From Quillaja saponaria (Eukaryota > Streptophyta > Magnoliopsida > Fabales > Quillajaceae), in NCBI GenBank assembly GCA_029379385.1, contig CM055611.1, positions 22,410,092 to 22,474,091 on the forward strand: a stretch of DNA of 64,000 bases, in the 5' to 3' direction. The position numbers and the translations under genes are program-made. Positions 62,038 through 64,000 of this stretch are shown here, piece after piece. The notes beneath the pieces were generated by a model. The model made no database searches. It had not been told where the DNA came from and saw nothing but the letters and a program-made list of their open reading frames with translations. The stretch's first letter is position 1; each line of letters starts with the position of its first letter.

Positions 62038-62044
62038 ACCAACC
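62038..62044 (+). promoter_or_regulatory. AC-II element (ACCAACC) of the CCR promoter
   Basis: ACCAACC, a consensus AC/H-box element, lies about 30 bases upstream of the TATA box and about 110 bases from the start codon. R2R3-MYB lignin regulators (MYB46/58/63 class) bind such elements in PAL, 4CL and CCR promoters. Binding here is inferred. Confidence 0.55.
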
Positions 62045-63179
62045 ACGTTTTAGAAATTTGTGAGAGATTCCATTTTTCTTCTTTCTTTTAACTTTCTGTC
62101 CTTTTTATTTATTTATTTATAAATTAGAGAATTAGAGAAACAGAGAAGATTAAACATGTTTATGGTTTAGTATTAGAAATTCAGAATGTATTAAAATAGG
62201 TAAAAAATTATTAATTTTTTTATCAAGAATAAATTAGTTAAAGTATTTATAAGTTAGTTTTAGCACGATTAACTTGTGAGAATTAAATTAGTTGAGATAT
62301 TCGTAAATTTTATCACATATTATTTGAAAATTAAGCTGAAAAAGATACTATTAGAAATATGTTTATTGTTGTCAAGCATTAATGTAAAAAAGAAAAGAGT
62401 TGTGCAATCCACGTACATGAATAATTATGTTCTAGGGATGGTATATAGCTAGCATCACGAGTGATGATGTGAATTGAGTATGGATATGGTGGTGAATGGA
62501 CTCGTCCTGACCCTGATAAAAATAATTTAATATTATTTATGAAATAAATCTTATTAAATCTTCTCATAGTTTTGGAATGGAGTTGTTGAGTAATTAAAAT
62601 ATTGTTTGCTCTTAAAGGCAACACACAAAAAAAAATGTTAAAATATAAAAATGAAAATGTCATTTTTGTTGTTTTTAACTCGTGATTTAATTTATATTTA
62701 AATAGATTTACTTGAAAAAATATTTTAGTTCAAAATAACAATCTTCATAGCTACCTACTACCAGTTAACATTATTTGGTAAGTAATTTCTTAAGAATGTA
62801 TATTTGTGCTAATTTCTAAATTTGAATCGAATAGCTTCAAATATTCTATTAATTATATTTGTATTTGAATTAAAATATCAAATTTAAATTATATACCTCT
62901 TCAAATTTAAATTATATTTGAATTTGAAGAATATTCAAATATTTGATTAATTTTCATTGCATAAAATAATATTTATCTAAAATTTTATGTTTAAACTTTA
63001 AAAATATAAACATATAAAATAAAACTAAGTAATTTAAAATCGAGGGGTGAATATTCCAATTACTTAATTAATATAAAAAAAACCTAAACACCACAGTTAC
63101 AGTAAAACTGAAATAGATCAAAAAAAATAAAAATACAAGTAATCCAAGACACAAATCAATATCATACTATGGCATCACA

Positions 63180-63375
63180 CTAAGCCTAAGCCTAACCTTA
63201 TCCCTAAGCCTAACTCTAAGTGTAAGCCTAACCCTATCCCTAAGCCTAACTCTAAGTGTAAGCCTAAAACCTAACCCTAAGCCAAACTCTAAGTGCAAGC
63301 CTAAACCTAACTCTAAACCTAACTCTAATCCTATCCTTATTCTAATCCTAATCTAACTCCTAACTCAATAACTAA
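63180..63375. repeat. Degenerate CCTAA-type (telomere-like) repeat tract
   Basis: About 200 bases made of six- and seven-base units such as CCTAAG, CCCTAA and CTCTAA. There is also a longer-order repeat: the block TATCCCTAAGCCTAACTCTAAG plus TGTAAGCC occurs twice about 45 bases apart. It resembles the plant telomere repeat CCCTAAA but is never a perfect array, so it is an interstitial, decayed or independently expanded satellite. Confidence 0.75.
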
Positions 63376-64000
63376 TTTAATTCAATCTAATTTTATTCAC
63401 AATTTTAATAAAATATATTTTAAATAAAATAGTTGTTAGAATTCTATTGTAGTAGAATTGCTAAAAATTCTAGGAGGATCCAAATCCAAAGTAAAAGATG
63501 GTAAAAGTAATTATATATATCAATTATTATTAAATAAATAGTATATTATATAAATATCAATTAGTTTATTTACTAAATAGTTAAGTTGAATACTTAATTA
63601 ATCTCAAACCAACTATTACATCATTTAATTTGATTTGACTTTAAATTTCAAACTCTAAAAATCAAATTCAAATAAATAAATTAAATTTGAATTTAAATAC
63701 AAACGTGTGATTTGAATTCCCAGCCTTCCTCATTGCTTTTTAGACAAGCTATTTGTATTATATATCTTTAATTAATCTTTTGTTTGCCTCTAAGTTATAA
63801 TCATTATCATTATCGTTTTGTAACTATATATTTATTTACCAACACCTGATTTATGATTTGTTAATTTCTTTTTCTTTTGGCTAAGTGGAACCATTGCTTC
63901 CTTCCTTGCGCTCATTGGTCAAAATTGGTAATCTCATGAAGTTTGTTGATTTTTTCTTTTTTTTACATCGAAAAGTAAAGTGTGTTGATTCTTTAGCCAT

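Larger units (their letters stand above)
61932..64000. other. AT-rich region upstream of CCR
   Basis: CCR promoter followed by very AT-rich DNA with short A/T palindromes around 62820-62960 and the telomere-like repeat at 63180-63375. No gene recognised. Confidence 0.5.

Overview
This window is nuclear DNA of a flowering plant, most likely a eudicot. It carries 14 protein-coding genes, most with several GT-AG introns. The intergenic DNA is AT-rich, and the proteins belong to plant-only families: phytocyanin, LPA3, ACR11, PnsB1, WRKY40, CIPK, FEY and cinnamoyl-CoA reductase. I cannot name the species. No tRNA, rRNA, CRISPR, organelle, viral or complete retrotransposon sequence was recognised.

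Layout from left to right: ENODL/lamin-like phytocyanin (+, 1317-2209); membrane receptor-like kinase (-, 3295-5442); cyclic nucleotide-gated channel (+, 7749-11164); LPA3, a photosystem II assembly factor (-, 11553-17383); ACR11, a chloroplast ACT-domain protein (+, 19138-22703); PLMT, phospholipid N-methyltransferase (+, 23471-25515); PnsB1, a chloroplast NDH subunit (-, 26313-28994); a Tag-family 3-methyladenine DNA glycosylase (+, 29793-32910); WRKY40-like factor (-, 33998-35423); a 6.2 kb AT-rich gap with one hAT-type MITE; V-ATPase subunit D (+, 41613-42402); a second MITE copy; FEY, a short-chain dehydrogenase (+, 45932-47057); CIPK5/25-like kinase (+, 48541-49882); NRAMP metal transporter (+, 52162-57440); cinnamoyl-CoA reductase (-, 59005-61931); and an AT-rich tail with degenerate telomere-like repeats.

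Two observations stand out. First, 10 of the 14 genes carry frame breaks in otherwise intact, conserved exons. I count 18, all single-base insertions and mostly one extra base in a short run. Skipping them gives the normal family length each time, so an insertion-biased raw-sequence error (as in insufficiently polished noisy long reads) explains them better than ten independent pseudogenes. FEY also has an in-frame TGA. Second, from memory of the Arabidopsis map, nine or so of these genes interleave two duplicated Arabidopsis blocks (around At1g15950-15990 and At1g80820-80870) in a single order. The window therefore looks like an unfractionated version of that ancestral segment.

The genes do not form one pathway. 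LPA3, ACR11 and PnsB1 act in chloroplasts, CCR feeds monolignol synthesis and has a MYB-type AC element next to its TATA box, and WRKY40, CIPK and CNGC belong to stress and calcium signalling. I found no convincing previously undescribed system.
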